Source of the DNA: Candidatus Aenigmatarchaeota archaeon | GTDB taxonomy: Archaea; Aenigmatarchaeota; Aenigmatarchaeia; PWEA01; B50-G16 | Direction: 5' to 3' | Length of the DNA: 10,832 bases | NCBI GenBank assembly: GCA_003663345.1 | Contig: QMZU01000012.1 | Location: 1-10,832, forward strand | Part shown: piece by piece, positions 1 through 6,734 of the stretch | Position numbering within the stretch: position 1 is the stretch's first letter | How the letters are laid out: the number at the start of each line of letters is the position of its first letter | Notes under the pieces: model-generated | The model's database searches: none | Told to the model about the DNA's origin: nothing | The model's input: only the letters and a program-made list of their open reading frames with translations | Made by a program: the position numbers and the translations under genes

Positions 1-195
1 AAGATGAAGGTTAAGATGGCATTTTTCATAATATTCGGGTCGGCAGCCACCACGATATCGGCGATGTTTCCGCTGATGGTTATTGGTATAGGAGTGATGA
101 GGGGTTTCGCGCTCTCCACAACCATAGGTGTGCTGATAGGAATAACCATAACAAGACCTGCTTACGGGAGGATTGTTGAGTATATTCTCAGGTAA
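1..195 (+). CDS. secD: Protein-export membrane protein SecD, C-terminal end (partial)
   Basis: The reading frame is open from the first base and ends at TAA 193-195, so only the last 64 or so residues are present; the Met at base 4 is probably internal. The fragment has two hydrophobic segments and ends in a stretch of the form RGFALSTTIGVLIGITITRP followed by AYGRIVEYIL. The R-G-F-A-x-T-T-x-x-G-V-L-I-G-x-x-I-T-R-P-A-Y pattern is typical of the last membrane helix of archaeal SecD, the RND-like partner of SecF that assists SecYEG-dependent export across the cytoplasmic membrane. An upstream secF, common in archaea, would lie outside the window. The 3' end overlaps the stop of the convergent nucleotidyltransferase gene by 8 bp. 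The assignment rests on this short C-terminal signature, so another RND-type export protein is not fully excluded. Confidence 0.78.
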   Translation, partial: KMKVKMAFFIIFGSAATTISAMFPLMVIGIGVMRGFALSTTIGVLIGITITRPAYGRIVEYILR

Positions 196-970
196 ACCTC
201 TTCAGTGCTTTCTCCGCTTCTGAGTATCCCTTTTCGTCGTTCACGGGGAACCAGATGAACCTTTCATTTTCAAAATCCTCTGGAAGGAAGTAGTATCCGA
301 GGTTTCCTGTTGAGGCCAAGTCGTTGAGAACCGTTCTCTCCAGTTTGAATCTCCCACTATCCATACCTCTTCTGATTATGAAGTTATAGACATCTGGCTC
401 GAAGATGGATATGCCTGTATAGGTTGGCTTCTCGACCATCTCCTTTTCCCTGAACTTGAGAATATTTCCACCCGAAATTTCGGCTGTTCCAAAAGGATAT
501 CTTCTCCCTCTGACGAAAACTGATGTGGCCATCTTTCTGTTTGATGAATGTGTTTCGATGAGTTTAATGGGAAATTCGGGAAATCCTATGATGAGGTCAT
601 CTGCATAGTGCACCACCATTGGTTTTGACGTATCTATGGTTTTATTTTCAATTGCTCTGAAGATTGCGCCGCCTGTTTCCAGTCTCTTATCCTCAAAACT
701 GAATTTTGGATTTATTCCGGAGATGTTTGAAGTGATGTAGTTCTCTATCATATCACTACCATATCCGAGAAGAAAGATGAATCTTTTAAACCCCAAATTT
801 TTCCATAATTCAATTGTCCAATCCAAGAGTCTTTTGTTGCTATCTGAAGGGAATGGAATGAGATGTTTTGGCAGTGGCTTATCAGGATTATCGGAGTATA
901 TGAATGCTCTATGTTTGAGTCTTGTTCCAAACCCACCCAGAGGCATGACTATCTGGATATCTTCAATCAT
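188..970 (-). CDS. Nucleotidyltransferase-family (sugar-1-phosphate NTP transferase-like) protein
   Basis: A 260-residue protein with the GT-A fold of the sugar-nucleotide pyrophosphorylases. The N-terminal nucleotide-binding loop is LGGFGTRLKHR (about residues 11-21), followed by KPLPKHLIPF (about 31-40), matching the family signature G-x-G-T-R-L ... P-K-x-L. The segment VVHYADDLIIG holds the Asp expected to bind the metal, and EKP followed by TGISIFEPDVYNF matches the family's E-K-P / G-x-x-x-F region. These enzymes join a nucleoside triphosphate and a sugar-1-phosphate to give an NDP-sugar and pyrophosphate in the cytoplasm. The protein ends after the catalytic domain, without the left-handed beta-helix seen in bifunctional relatives. 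Its ATG overlaps the nac stop by 4 bp (967-970), so translation is probably coupled. The sugar and nucleotide specificity cannot be read from the sequence. Confidence 0.82.
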   Translation of the reverse strand: MIEDIQIVMPLGGFGTRLKHRAFIYSDNPDKPLPKHLIPFPSDSNKRLLDWTIELWKNLGFKRFIFLLGYGSDMIENYITSNISGINPKFSFEDKRLETGGAIFRAIENKTIDTSKPMVVHYADDLIIGFPEFPIKLIETHSSNRKMATSVFVRGRRYPFGTAEISGGNILKFREKEMVEKPTYTGISIFEPDVYNFIIRRGMDSGRFKLERTVLNDLASTGNLGYYFLPEDFENERFIWFPVNDEKGYSEAEKALKRFT

Positions 971-1287
971 GATTCTCCCTGAAGCTTGATTATTGCCTCA
1001 GCGATGTCTCCTGTTTCTTCCAATGCTTTTAGAGCTTCCTCTCTTGTTGAGCCAGTCTGTTCCATTACGATTCTTATATCCTCTTCAGGCAGGGATTCTG
1101 TAATGGTTCCCTGAATCTGGAAGGTTTCCTGTCCCTGGACCTTGATTTTGGTAACGGTCGGGTTCTTTATCAGAATATCCCTTCCTGGAGTCTTGATTAT
1201 TACTTCCGTGGCATCCATCTCTTCCATCTCCATTCCGAGTTGTTTCATCATCTTTTGCATCTGTTTTGGATTGAGGTTTGGAAGCAT
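967..1287 (-). CDS. nac: Archaeal nascent polypeptide-associated complex protein (NAC)
   Basis: A 106-residue protein of the usual archaeal NAC length. It begins with a Met/Gln/Lys-rich stretch (MLPNLNPKQMQKMMKQLGM), continues with the beta-rich NAC domain (about residues 25-65, including IIKTPGRDILIKNPTVTKIK), and ends with a UBA domain (about 67-105, EEDIRIVMEQTGSTREEAL ... GDIAEAIIKL). Archaeal NAC forms a homodimer that binds ribosomes and emerging chains. No Shine-Dalgarno sequence precedes the ATG, but a TATA-like element lies about 26 bp upstream, which suggests a leaderless mRNA. The gene is first in a two-gene unit with the overlapping nucleotidyltransferase gene and diverges from the TctA-family gene. 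Confidence 0.93.
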   Translation of the reverse strand: MLPNLNPKQMQKMMKQLGMEMEEMDATEVIIKTPGRDILIKNPTVTKIKVQGQETFQIQGTITESLPEEDIRIVMEQTGSTREEALKALEETGDIAEAIIKLQGES

Positions 1288-1308
1288 GGTCTTATATTGG
1301 TGGGGAGG

Positions 1309-1317
1309 GATAAAAGG
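1309..1317 (-). promoter_or_regulatory. TATA box for nac (leaderless)
   Basis: On the minus strand this reads CCTTTTATC and is centred about 26 bp upstream of the nac ATG, the usual distance from an archaeal TATA box to the transcription start. Transcription would start at or next to the ATG. The palindrome at 1324-1338 lies just upstream of it. Confidence 0.5.
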
Positions 1318-1323
1318 TTTTTG

Positions 1324-1338
1324 TATAACAGTGTTATA
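1324..1338. promoter_or_regulatory. Palindromic operator-like site, copy 1 (TATAACA-N-TGTTATA)
   Basis: This is a perfect 7+1+7 inverted repeat, TATAACAGTGTTATA. It lies in the 84-bp divergent space between nac and the TctA-family gene, 7 bp upstream of the TATA-like element for the latter and 7 bp behind that for nac. The same palindrome with a different centre base occurs at 8104-8118 and 10766-10780. Its size and dyad symmetry suit a dimeric helix-turn-helix protein. The protein that binds it is not known from the sequence. Confidence 0.6.
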
Positions 1339-1344
1339 GGAGGT

Positions 1345-1352
1345 TTAATAAA
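1345..1352 (+). promoter_or_regulatory. TATA-like element for the TctA-family gene
   Basis: TTTAATAA is centred about 24 bp upstream of the ATG at 1372. This fits a leaderless transcript, and the bases just before the ATG contain no ribosome-binding site. A GGAGGT at 1339-1344 looks like a Shine-Dalgarno sequence but is 27 bp from the ATG, and no standard in-frame start codon lies at the right distance from it. Confidence 0.4.
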
Positions 1353-1371
1353 CTTCTACAAAATTAATCTT

Positions 1372-2553
1372 ATGGTCGGGGTGTCCCTTCTCTTGGGTAT
1401 CCTTCTCGGTCTTGCTCTGGGTATACTAACCGGTCTTGTACCCGGTCTTCACCCGAACCTTGTTTCCATTCTGCTTCTGGGGCTTCCTCTTGAGCCGCTG
1501 ACGCTCTGTGTTGTGATAATTGTGACGTCTGTTGTCAACACATTCCTCGATTTTATACCATCGATACTCCTCGGTGCGCCAGAACCCTCCACTGCTCTAT
1601 CCATCCTTCCTGGACATAAACTCCTTCTGCTCGGCAGAGGTTTTGAGGCGCTGTTTCTAACTGTAATCGGTGGTTATATGAGCATAATCATAATACTTGC
1701 GCTCCTGGTTCCGATTATATTTCTGGTTCCAGTGATTTACAGTCTGATGAGACCTTTCATTCATGTGGTGCTGATTCTTGTGATAATGTACACACTTCTC
1801 AGAGACAGGAGTCCCTGGGCTCTTCTGATACTGGTTCTCTCAGGGTCGCTTGGTTATGTGGCTTTGAGTACACATCTCATGGACCAGGATAAAGTTCTGT
1901 TTCCACTCCTTACAGGGTTATTCGGAATCGGTGCGCTGCTTAATTCTATGAGAAGGAGGTGTTCAATCCCTGTACAGGAGATGGGTGTTGGTTATATCGG
2001 AAAATCAAAGGTTCTGAAGGGTGGTCTTGTTGGGAGTGTGTCCGGGATGCTGGTGGGGCTTCTACCCGGTATCGGGGCAGCTCAGGCCACATATCTCTCT
2101 CAGGAGATTCTTGGAGAAAAGGATGAAAATGGATTCCTCATATCAATGGGTGGTATAAATACGGCCGACGCGGTACTCTCGATACTTGCCTTATGGTTGA
2201 TAGGAAATCCGAGGAGCGGGGCGGCTGTTGTAATAGGTAACATAATGAATGTGCAGGCTTACCATATACCGCTTCTAATCGGTGTTGTGGTTCTCGCGTC
2301 AGTGGCTGGTGGTGTGCTTACCCTGGTGCTCGGGAAGAGGATTCTATCCCTCTTGAGAGGCATTGATTACTCCTTGATCTCAAAATTCGTGCTCATCTTT
2401 CTACTCTCAATGGTTCTGTTTCTTTCAGGTCCTGTTGGTCTTATGATATCTCTGATTGCTTCATCCATAGGATTGACTTGCATACTCAGCGGCACAAGAA
2501 GGAGTTACATGATGGGCTCGATACTCATACCGACGATAATTTACTTCCTATGA
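1372..2553 (+). CDS. TctA-family membrane protein (archaeal COG1784 type)
   Basis: A very hydrophobic protein of 393 residues with about ten likely membrane segments. Near the N-terminus is GLALGILTGLVPGLHPNL, and near the middle GMLVGLLPGIGAAQAT; these are two related G-x-x-P-G motifs, the internal-repeat hallmark of the TctA superfamily (Pfam TctA). Bacterial TctA is the large membrane subunit of tripartite tricarboxylate transporters. The archaeal branch is usually found alone, its substrate is unknown, and no TctB or TctC gene lies next to it here. The frame stays open upstream into nac antisense sequence (a Met codon at 1240), but the ATG at 1372 starts directly before the first membrane helix and has a TATA-like element at the right distance, so I chose it. 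The gene converges on the PAP2 gene. Confidence 0.8.
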   Translation: MVGVSLLLGILLGLALGILTGLVPGLHPNLVSILLLGLPLEPLTLCVVIIVTSVVNTFLDFIPSILLGAPEPSTALSILPGHKLLLLGRGFEALFLTVIGGYMSIIIILALLVPIIFLVPVIYSLMRPFIHVVLILVIMYTLLRDRSPWALLILVLSGSLGYVALSTHLMDQDKVLFPLLTGLFGIGALLNSMRRRCSIPVQEMGVGYIGKSKVLKGGLVGSVSGMLVGLLPGIGAAQATYLSQEILGEKDENGFLISMGGINTADAVLSILALWLIGNPRSGAAVVIGNIMNVQAYHIPLLIGVVVLASVAGGVLTLVLGKRILSLLRGIDYSLISKFVLIFLLSMVLFLSGPVGLMISLIASSIGLTCILSGTRRSYMMGSILIPTIIYFL

Positions 2554-2590
2554 AGTTAACATGAAATCCTTTTCAACTTTCACTCAGTTC

Positions 2591-2616
2591 ACACACCCCT
2601 TTATTTCCTGTGGAGA
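2591..2616 (-). other. ORB-like origin recognition box D (distal pair)
   Basis: On the minus strand the core reads TCCACAGGAAATAAAGGGGT, the layout of archaeal ORB elements: a TCCAnnGGAAA dyad part followed by an A-rich spacer and a G-string. It is nearly the same as box B at 8047-8074, differing mainly at the two bases in the centre of the dyad. It lies in the convergent gap between the TctA-family gene and the PAP2 gene, about 5.4 kb from the origin-like region, in the same orientation as box E. Confidence 0.65.
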
Positions 2617-2650
2617 TTGGAGAATTTTGGAGGTAGTGGTTCACGTAAAG

Positions 2651-2676
2651 AGACCCCTTCATTTCATGTGGAAATT
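2651..2676 (-). other. ORB-like origin recognition box E (distal pair)
   Basis: On the minus strand this reads TTTCCACATGAAATGAAG followed by GGGTCT. It matches the ORB layout and shares its GAAATGAAGGGGT part with box A at 8001-8025. Its G-string is 58 bp from that of box D, and both boxes point the same way. It stops 3 bp short of the PAP2 stop codon. Confidence 0.65.
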
Positions 2677-2679
2677 ACT

Positions 2680-3096
2680 TCACCTTCCCTTCACAAGCTT
2701 CATTATTTTACCTGATCTGAAAAGGAAACCAAAGAATAATCCTATCAATGCACCTCCAACAATATCTCCCGCATAATGGACTCCCAGGTAGAGTCTGCTC
2801 AGACCCACAAGAAGAGCATATGTCATAGTCCAGATCCTTCTTTCCCGGAAGAAGCTTGGAATCACAAAAGCAAGGGCTGCATGGGCACTGGGAAAGGATG
2901 GTGTTGTTGTTCTTATCAATCCTCCATCAGGTCTTGGTATGTTGAAGATGTATTTGAGAAAAACTGCTGTGGAGATGCTCAAAAGAACCGCAGAACCGTA
3001 GAGAACCGCCCTTTTCTTCTGGTTTTTGTGAAGAAGATAAACCATTGGTAATGGTGCTATCAGATAAGGTGTTATATTGATAATCTCGTTTATCAT
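2680..3096 (-). CDS. PAP2-family membrane phosphatase
   Basis: A 138-residue integral membrane protein carrying the three acid-phosphatase motifs of the PAP2 superfamily: KYIFNIPRP (K-x6-R-P, about residues 48-56), SFPSAHA (the PSGH motif with Ala for Gly, about 67-73) and SRLYLGVHYAGD (S-R-x5-H-x3-D, about 99-110). Lys, Arg, both His and the final Asp are all present, so it is probably active. Relatives remove phosphate from lipid phosphates or isoprenoid (undecaprenyl- or dolichyl-type) pyrophosphates at the membrane. It is shorter than many family members, keeping roughly four or five helices. Its ATG follows the polB stop with no gap (TAGATG), so it is the last gene of the orc1 operon. 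Its substrate is unknown, and a role in replication is not implied by the sequence. Confidence 0.85.
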   Translation of the reverse strand: MINEIINITPYLIAPLPMVYLLHKNQKKRAVLYGSAVLLSISTAVFLKYIFNIPRPDGGLIRTTTPSFPSAHAALAFVIPSFFRERRIWTMTYALLVGLSRLYLGVHYAGDIVGGALIGLFFGFLFRSGKIMKLVKGR

Positions 3097-5778
3097 CTAA
3101 ATCTCCACGTATTTTCCTATGAAACCCTGACCTGAGGCGTATATCTCCCCTCCACACTCACATCTTCCTGTCAGGGTTACCCTCCTGAAATCCCTATTGC
3201 ACTCACTACAGATGAATCCTGTTGGATTCTTCACCACAACCTCTCTCGGACTCATCTCTATACTGAGGTCATGGTTCCTTTCAGGTCTCCGGTTTCCCAT
3301 TATGTCGCTCAGACTAGTCTGTCTGCCCTTTCCAAGCAGCTCATCCCTGCTCACACCAAGAACCGCAAAAATCCTCTCTATTGGAGGGAGAAGCTGATTG
3401 TTTATGTAGTAATCCGTATCCGTCTTCAGGTTCTTCTCTTTGACGTATTCTATGGTTTCGGCCCTCTTGGAGAGCATCTGATTTCCCTCAACTATGACAA
3501 AAGAAATCCTGTCACCTCTTGTTGGTGGGTTGGAGGGGTCACGCATTCTCATCTTCTTGGCCGCCTCTATATGCGGAAGCACGCCATCATAACTCTCAAG
3601 ACTCTTTGTTATGCTTTTGGTAACGGATAATTCCTTCAGAGGGACCTCACGTTTTCTTATCTGCTCTATCTTCTCCTGAACAAATGATATTGCACGGTTC
3701 ACATCCCCCTCCTTTATTATCATATCTATGACCGCATTCATGGTATTGGTGACCAGATCACACCAGTCCCGCCTGACGGTTTCTATGCCCTTCATCTCTA
3801 TCTTATCACTCCACTCACCGTTATGCTTCTCAAATGCCCAGCCAGCATATCTCTTCTTCGCGAGTATCAGGAAGCTTCTGAATATCTTTTCGAACTCGAG
3901 TTCAAGTACACCCGGCAGTGAATCCGTTATCTCTTTCGCTATTCTGGTGCCTACCTCATAAACCTCATCCAGATTCTTGCTCGGATACTTGACCATTACA
4001 GAATCCGTGTCGCCGTATATTATTTCAAGTCCGTACTCGTTTCTTATCTTGTCAGCGGTTTTCTGGATAAGGTGTCTTCCATAGGATGTTATGGCATTTG
4101 CCACGTGAATGTTGTAGGTTCTCGCCTTCATGTAACCACAGTATCCGTAGAAGGCGTTTGCCATTATCTTGAAGGCATATTGTTTGGCATCCAGTAATCT
4201 TCTCTTTTCCGGGTCTTTCTCTTGATACATTCTTTTCTTGACAGTTGACCTTCCATCTATGAGACCTGAGAGAATTCTGGGTATTATTCCCTCTCTTACG
4301 GAGGATTTGACGAACCTCGCGCCTGCCGGGCTTTCATTGTACTCCACATCCAAGTCTCTCGTGAGCAAGGTGGTTGGACAGATATTGAAGGTTCTTATTA
4401 TGCTCGGATACAGGGACTTGAAATCCATGACCATCACACATCCATCAGCATACAGACCCGGATTGGGCTCAAGAACAAGACCACCCTTTATCCCTTCTTT
4501 TTCCCTTTCTTTGCTTCTCTTTATTATCTCCTCCCTGCCGGGTTTGAGCGGTAGCACGAATCCCTTTTTGTTGAACTCTGAAAGGAGAAGGTTCTCAATC
4601 CTTATTGACTCCCCACCATCCAGTACATCCTGAAGAAGCACACCAGAGACCCTGCAGAGCGCTATGTATTTGTCGAGTGGTTTCTTTTCGGTGATGAGTT
4701 TCAGCGCAAGTATGGAATCCTTTCTGGCATAACTTATGAGTCGATGTATCTCGTTTCTGTCTTCCCAGAGACCATTTATCTCCTTGTAACTCACATCCTC
4801 CTTCTCCTCACCGAGGAGGTCCTTTGCAACGGTGTTGAGTGTGTAGTTTTTGAAGGAATACTCTTTTTTAACTATCCGGTACGAATCAACAATTACTCTT
4901 CCCGTTATGTTTGTCTTCGTTTGTGGACCGAACGTCTGGCAGAAGACCGTCTTATCAACAACCCTTCCTAAGTCCCTTTTGAGGTTCAGGTGCTGCATTC
5001 TCTGAATGATATAGGGCATGTCGAAGTTGTTTATGTTGTATCCTGTGATTATGTCAGGATCATAACTCTCTATAATATCCTTCAGTTTTTCCAACATCTC
5101 CTCCTCGCTGGTACAGCTTATAACATCACCCGGAACAGATTTCGCCACAAGTACATCATTTTCTCTTCCCCGGAAGGGTTCAGAATAAGCAAGAGCAATC
5201 ATTATTATCGGGTCCTTGTCTGCTGAGGGTATCCTCTCTTGAGGGGTCTTCACTTCGATATCAAGCGCGAGAATCCTGAGTGGCACGTTCTCATCATTTT
5301 CTATGGGTGTTATGCTCCTTGCCTCAATGGTTGCACACCTTATGGTATCCGTTCTCAGGGGGTTCCCTTCAACCTCTATCCAACCCATTCCTGTTATGGA
5401 CCTATCAACCATGTACCTGTACTTGAAGAGTATATCCGCCTCGTATATATCATCAACCTTATCCTTTATGTAGTCCCTTATCTCCGGGACCTTTGAAGGA
5501 GTTCTTGTGGTCACCTTGAGGAGTTCAATCTTGTCGGAATATCCTATTGGTAGGTACCTCTCCACAATTTCGGTTTTTTCTATCTCCCCACCGAACCTTG
5601 AGCGAAGCTCCTCTTCAATTCTCTTCGGATTTGTGGTCTTTATGTAGAAGTAGGGTAGAAGGTCGGTTGCGCAGACGCAGTATGTTTTTCCATTCCTATC
5701 CTTTCCGAATATTCTGACTATTGGTCGGTTGTTGAGCATATCATAGTCAACATCCAAAACCTGAATCTGAACCTTCAT
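3097..5778 (-). CDS. polB: Family B DNA polymerase with a C-terminal zinc-finger-like extension
   Basis: A replicative-type DNA polymerase of 893 residues. The 3'-5' exonuclease motifs are ALDIE (Asp about 173, Glu 175), YNINNFDMP (about 247-255) and YARKD (about 350-354). The polymerase motifs are DFKSLYPSII (motif A, about 452-461), KIMANAFYGY (motif B, about 537-546, Ala where many archaeal PolB have Ser), YGDTDS (motif C, about 588-593) and KKRY (about 641-644). All catalytic Asp residues are present and there is no intein. RQTSLSDIM (about 819-827) lies where many archaeal PolB carry a C-terminal PCNA-binding box, but lacks its aromatic pair. After it come about 65 further residues with cysteines at about 857, 860, 873 and 875 (C-x2-C-x12-C-x-C). 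The start was moved from 5862 to 5778: the first 28 codons of the longer frame overlap the upstream gene, and the protein from 5778 begins like other PolB. Confidence 0.95.
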   Translation of the reverse strand: MKVQIQVLDVDYDMLNNRPIVRIFGKDRNGKTYCVCATDLLPYFYIKTTNPKRIEEELRSRFGGEIEKTEIVERYLPIGYSDKIELLKVTTRTPSKVPEIRDYIKDKVDDIYEADILFKYRYMVDRSITGMGWIEVEGNPLRTDTIRCATIEARSITPIENDENVPLRILALDIEVKTPQERIPSADKDPIIMIALAYSEPFRGRENDVLVAKSVPGDVISCTSEEEMLEKLKDIIESYDPDIITGYNINNFDMPYIIQRMQHLNLKRDLGRVVDKTVFCQTFGPQTKTNITGRVIVDSYRIVKKEYSFKNYTLNTVAKDLLGEEKEDVSYKEINGLWEDRNEIHRLISYARKDSILALKLITEKKPLDKYIALCRVSGVLLQDVLDGGESIRIENLLLSEFNKKGFVLPLKPGREEIIKRSKEREKEGIKGGLVLEPNPGLYADGCVMVMDFKSLYPSIIRTFNICPTTLLTRDLDVEYNESPAGARFVKSSVREGIIPRILSGLIDGRSTVKKRMYQEKDPEKRRLLDAKQYAFKIMANAFYGYCGYMKARTYNIHVANAITSYGRHLIQKTADKIRNEYGLEIIYGDTDSVMVKYPSKNLDEVYEVGTRIAKEITDSLPGVLELEFEKIFRSFLILAKKRYAGWAFEKHNGEWSDKIEMKGIETVRRDWCDLVTNTMNAVIDMIIKEGDVNRAISFVQEKIEQIRKREVPLKELSVTKSITKSLESYDGVLPHIEAAKKMRMRDPSNPPTRGDRISFVIVEGNQMLSKRAETIEYVKEKNLKTDTDYYINNQLLPPIERIFAVLGVSRDELLGKGRQTSLSDIMGNRRPERNHDLSIEMSPREVVVKNPTGFICSECNRDFRRVTLTGRCECGGEIYASGQGFIGKYVEI

Positions 5779-5815
5779 GGCAACCACTTTATTTCTCTCC
5801 TGGGAAAGATAAATA

Positions 5816-6730
5816 TTATTGTACCACTTCTCTGTTCCTGAGGTTAAGGAGAACCGACCCATCAGAGCCTGTGCTTACAAGTGTCACAGTCTTGTAGTTG
5901 AGTGTGAAGGTGCTACCCATCGGGGCATATATCACATCTGGTATCTCCTTTAAAAGGTATGGATCAAATTTTGATATAATTTTTCCTGTGGGGTTCAGGT
6001 GTCTTCTTCTAACGAGTTCCACCAGCGCTCTTTGTGGGTCACCGAATTTTTTGATGTATCCACTGTAATCTGAAGGGGCCAGAAATATCCTTACATTTTC
6101 CATCTCCACCGTAACCGGCTCGTTCACGTGAATTACCTTCACGTCATTTCTTTCAAGGTCTGGAGTTGTTGTGAAGATTACGTCAACATTTTTCTTAGGG
6201 ACCTCTCCTGATGTGAATAAACATAATCTGTCATTCTCGGTAAGTACCACCTCTCTGCCGAGCGGGATATCTGGGTGGATGATTCTCTTCACAATGATGT
6301 TTCCTCTATCCGTTACACCCTCAACACCAATAACCTCATCCTCGATGAGTGTGGAATCTGTTATTATTCTGGTTGAGCCCGTGGTATCTTCGATTACAGC
6401 GCCATTTTCTTCCAAATCCCTGACCATACCTATTACACACACTTCGGAGTTGGGTGGTAATTTATTGAGAGAGACCATCCTCTTCATATCAAGTTTCTCT
6501 TTAATGAGGGAGGAAAGATATTTGAACCTCTCTCTGTAAACATCCACAAAATCCTCAATTTTTTTTATTTTATCTCCATCTTCTCTAATGACCCTGATTT
6601 TAGGGAGGATTTTGGTTATCAGAAACTCATCACCTTCAAGGAGCTTCTCGATATCCTCTTCATTTATTCGACTGTACACTTCTGGTGATATTAACTTTCC
6701 CTTTTCAAGGAGCTTCTCCACGATGTTCAT
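5816..6730 (-). CDS. PolD small-subunit (DP1)-like B-subunit, phosphoesterase inactivated
   Basis: A 304-residue protein related to DP1, the Mre11-like exonuclease subunit of archaeal PolD and ancestor-type of eukaryotic B-subunits. An N-terminal helical part (about 1-85) precedes an OB-fold region (about 90-155: CVIGMVRDLEENGAVIEDTT, later DEVIGVEG and HPDIPL), all in DP1 order. Near the C-terminus RRRHLNPTGK (about 241-250) matches the DP1 R-R-H-L-x-P element, and IPDVIYAPMGSTFT (about 263-276) aligns with DP1's V-P-D-I-x-H-T-G-H-V-H. The metal ligands are gone: the S-D-I-H-x-G site reads FTSGEV, the GD and GNHD motifs are missing with much of the mid-domain, the H-G-x-S site reads LAPSDY, and GHVH reads GSTF. 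Known DP1 proteins are much longer. The ATG at 6730 follows the orc1 stop by 4 bp and has a GAGTGAT ribosome site; polB follows 37 bp later. Binding to PolB is inferred. Confidence 0.8.
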   Translation of the reverse strand: MNIVEKLLEKGKLISPEVYSRINEEDIEKLLEGDEFLITKILPKIRVIREDGDKIKKIEDFVDVYRERFKYLSSLIKEKLDMKRMVSLNKLPPNSEVCVIGMVRDLEENGAVIEDTTGSTRIITDSTLIEDEVIGVEGVTDRGNIIVKRIIHPDIPLGREVVLTENDRLCLFTSGEVPKKNVDVIFTTTPDLERNDVKVIHVNEPVTVEMENVRIFLAPSDYSGYIKKFGDPQRALVELVRRRHLNPTGKIISKFDPYLLKEIPDVIYAPMGSTFTLNYKTVTLVSTGSDGSVLLNLRNREVVQ

Positions 6731-6734
6731 TCTA

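Noticed and set aside
1240-1371. Upstream extension of the TctA-family protein, starting at a Met codon inside nac antisense sequence.
   Set aside because: It overlaps nac, its residues do not look like a TctA N-terminus, and the ATG at 1372 has a TATA-like element at leaderless distance.
3271-3630. Plus-strand open frame of 119 codons antisense to polB.
   Set aside because: It lies entirely within polB, has no promoter or ribosome site, and has no recognisable domain. The same holds for other long antisense frames at 4238-4633, 6171-6539 and 6958-7443.
5779-5862. N-terminal extension of PolB to a Met codon at 5862.
   Set aside because: It overlaps the end of the DP1-like gene by 47 bp and adds 28 residues unlike any PolB start.
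6058-6078. A TCCACTGTAATCTGAAGGGG stretch resembling an ORB box.
   Set aside because: It is inside the DP1-like coding sequence, needs a one-base gap to align, and is explained by the codons for the surrounding protein.
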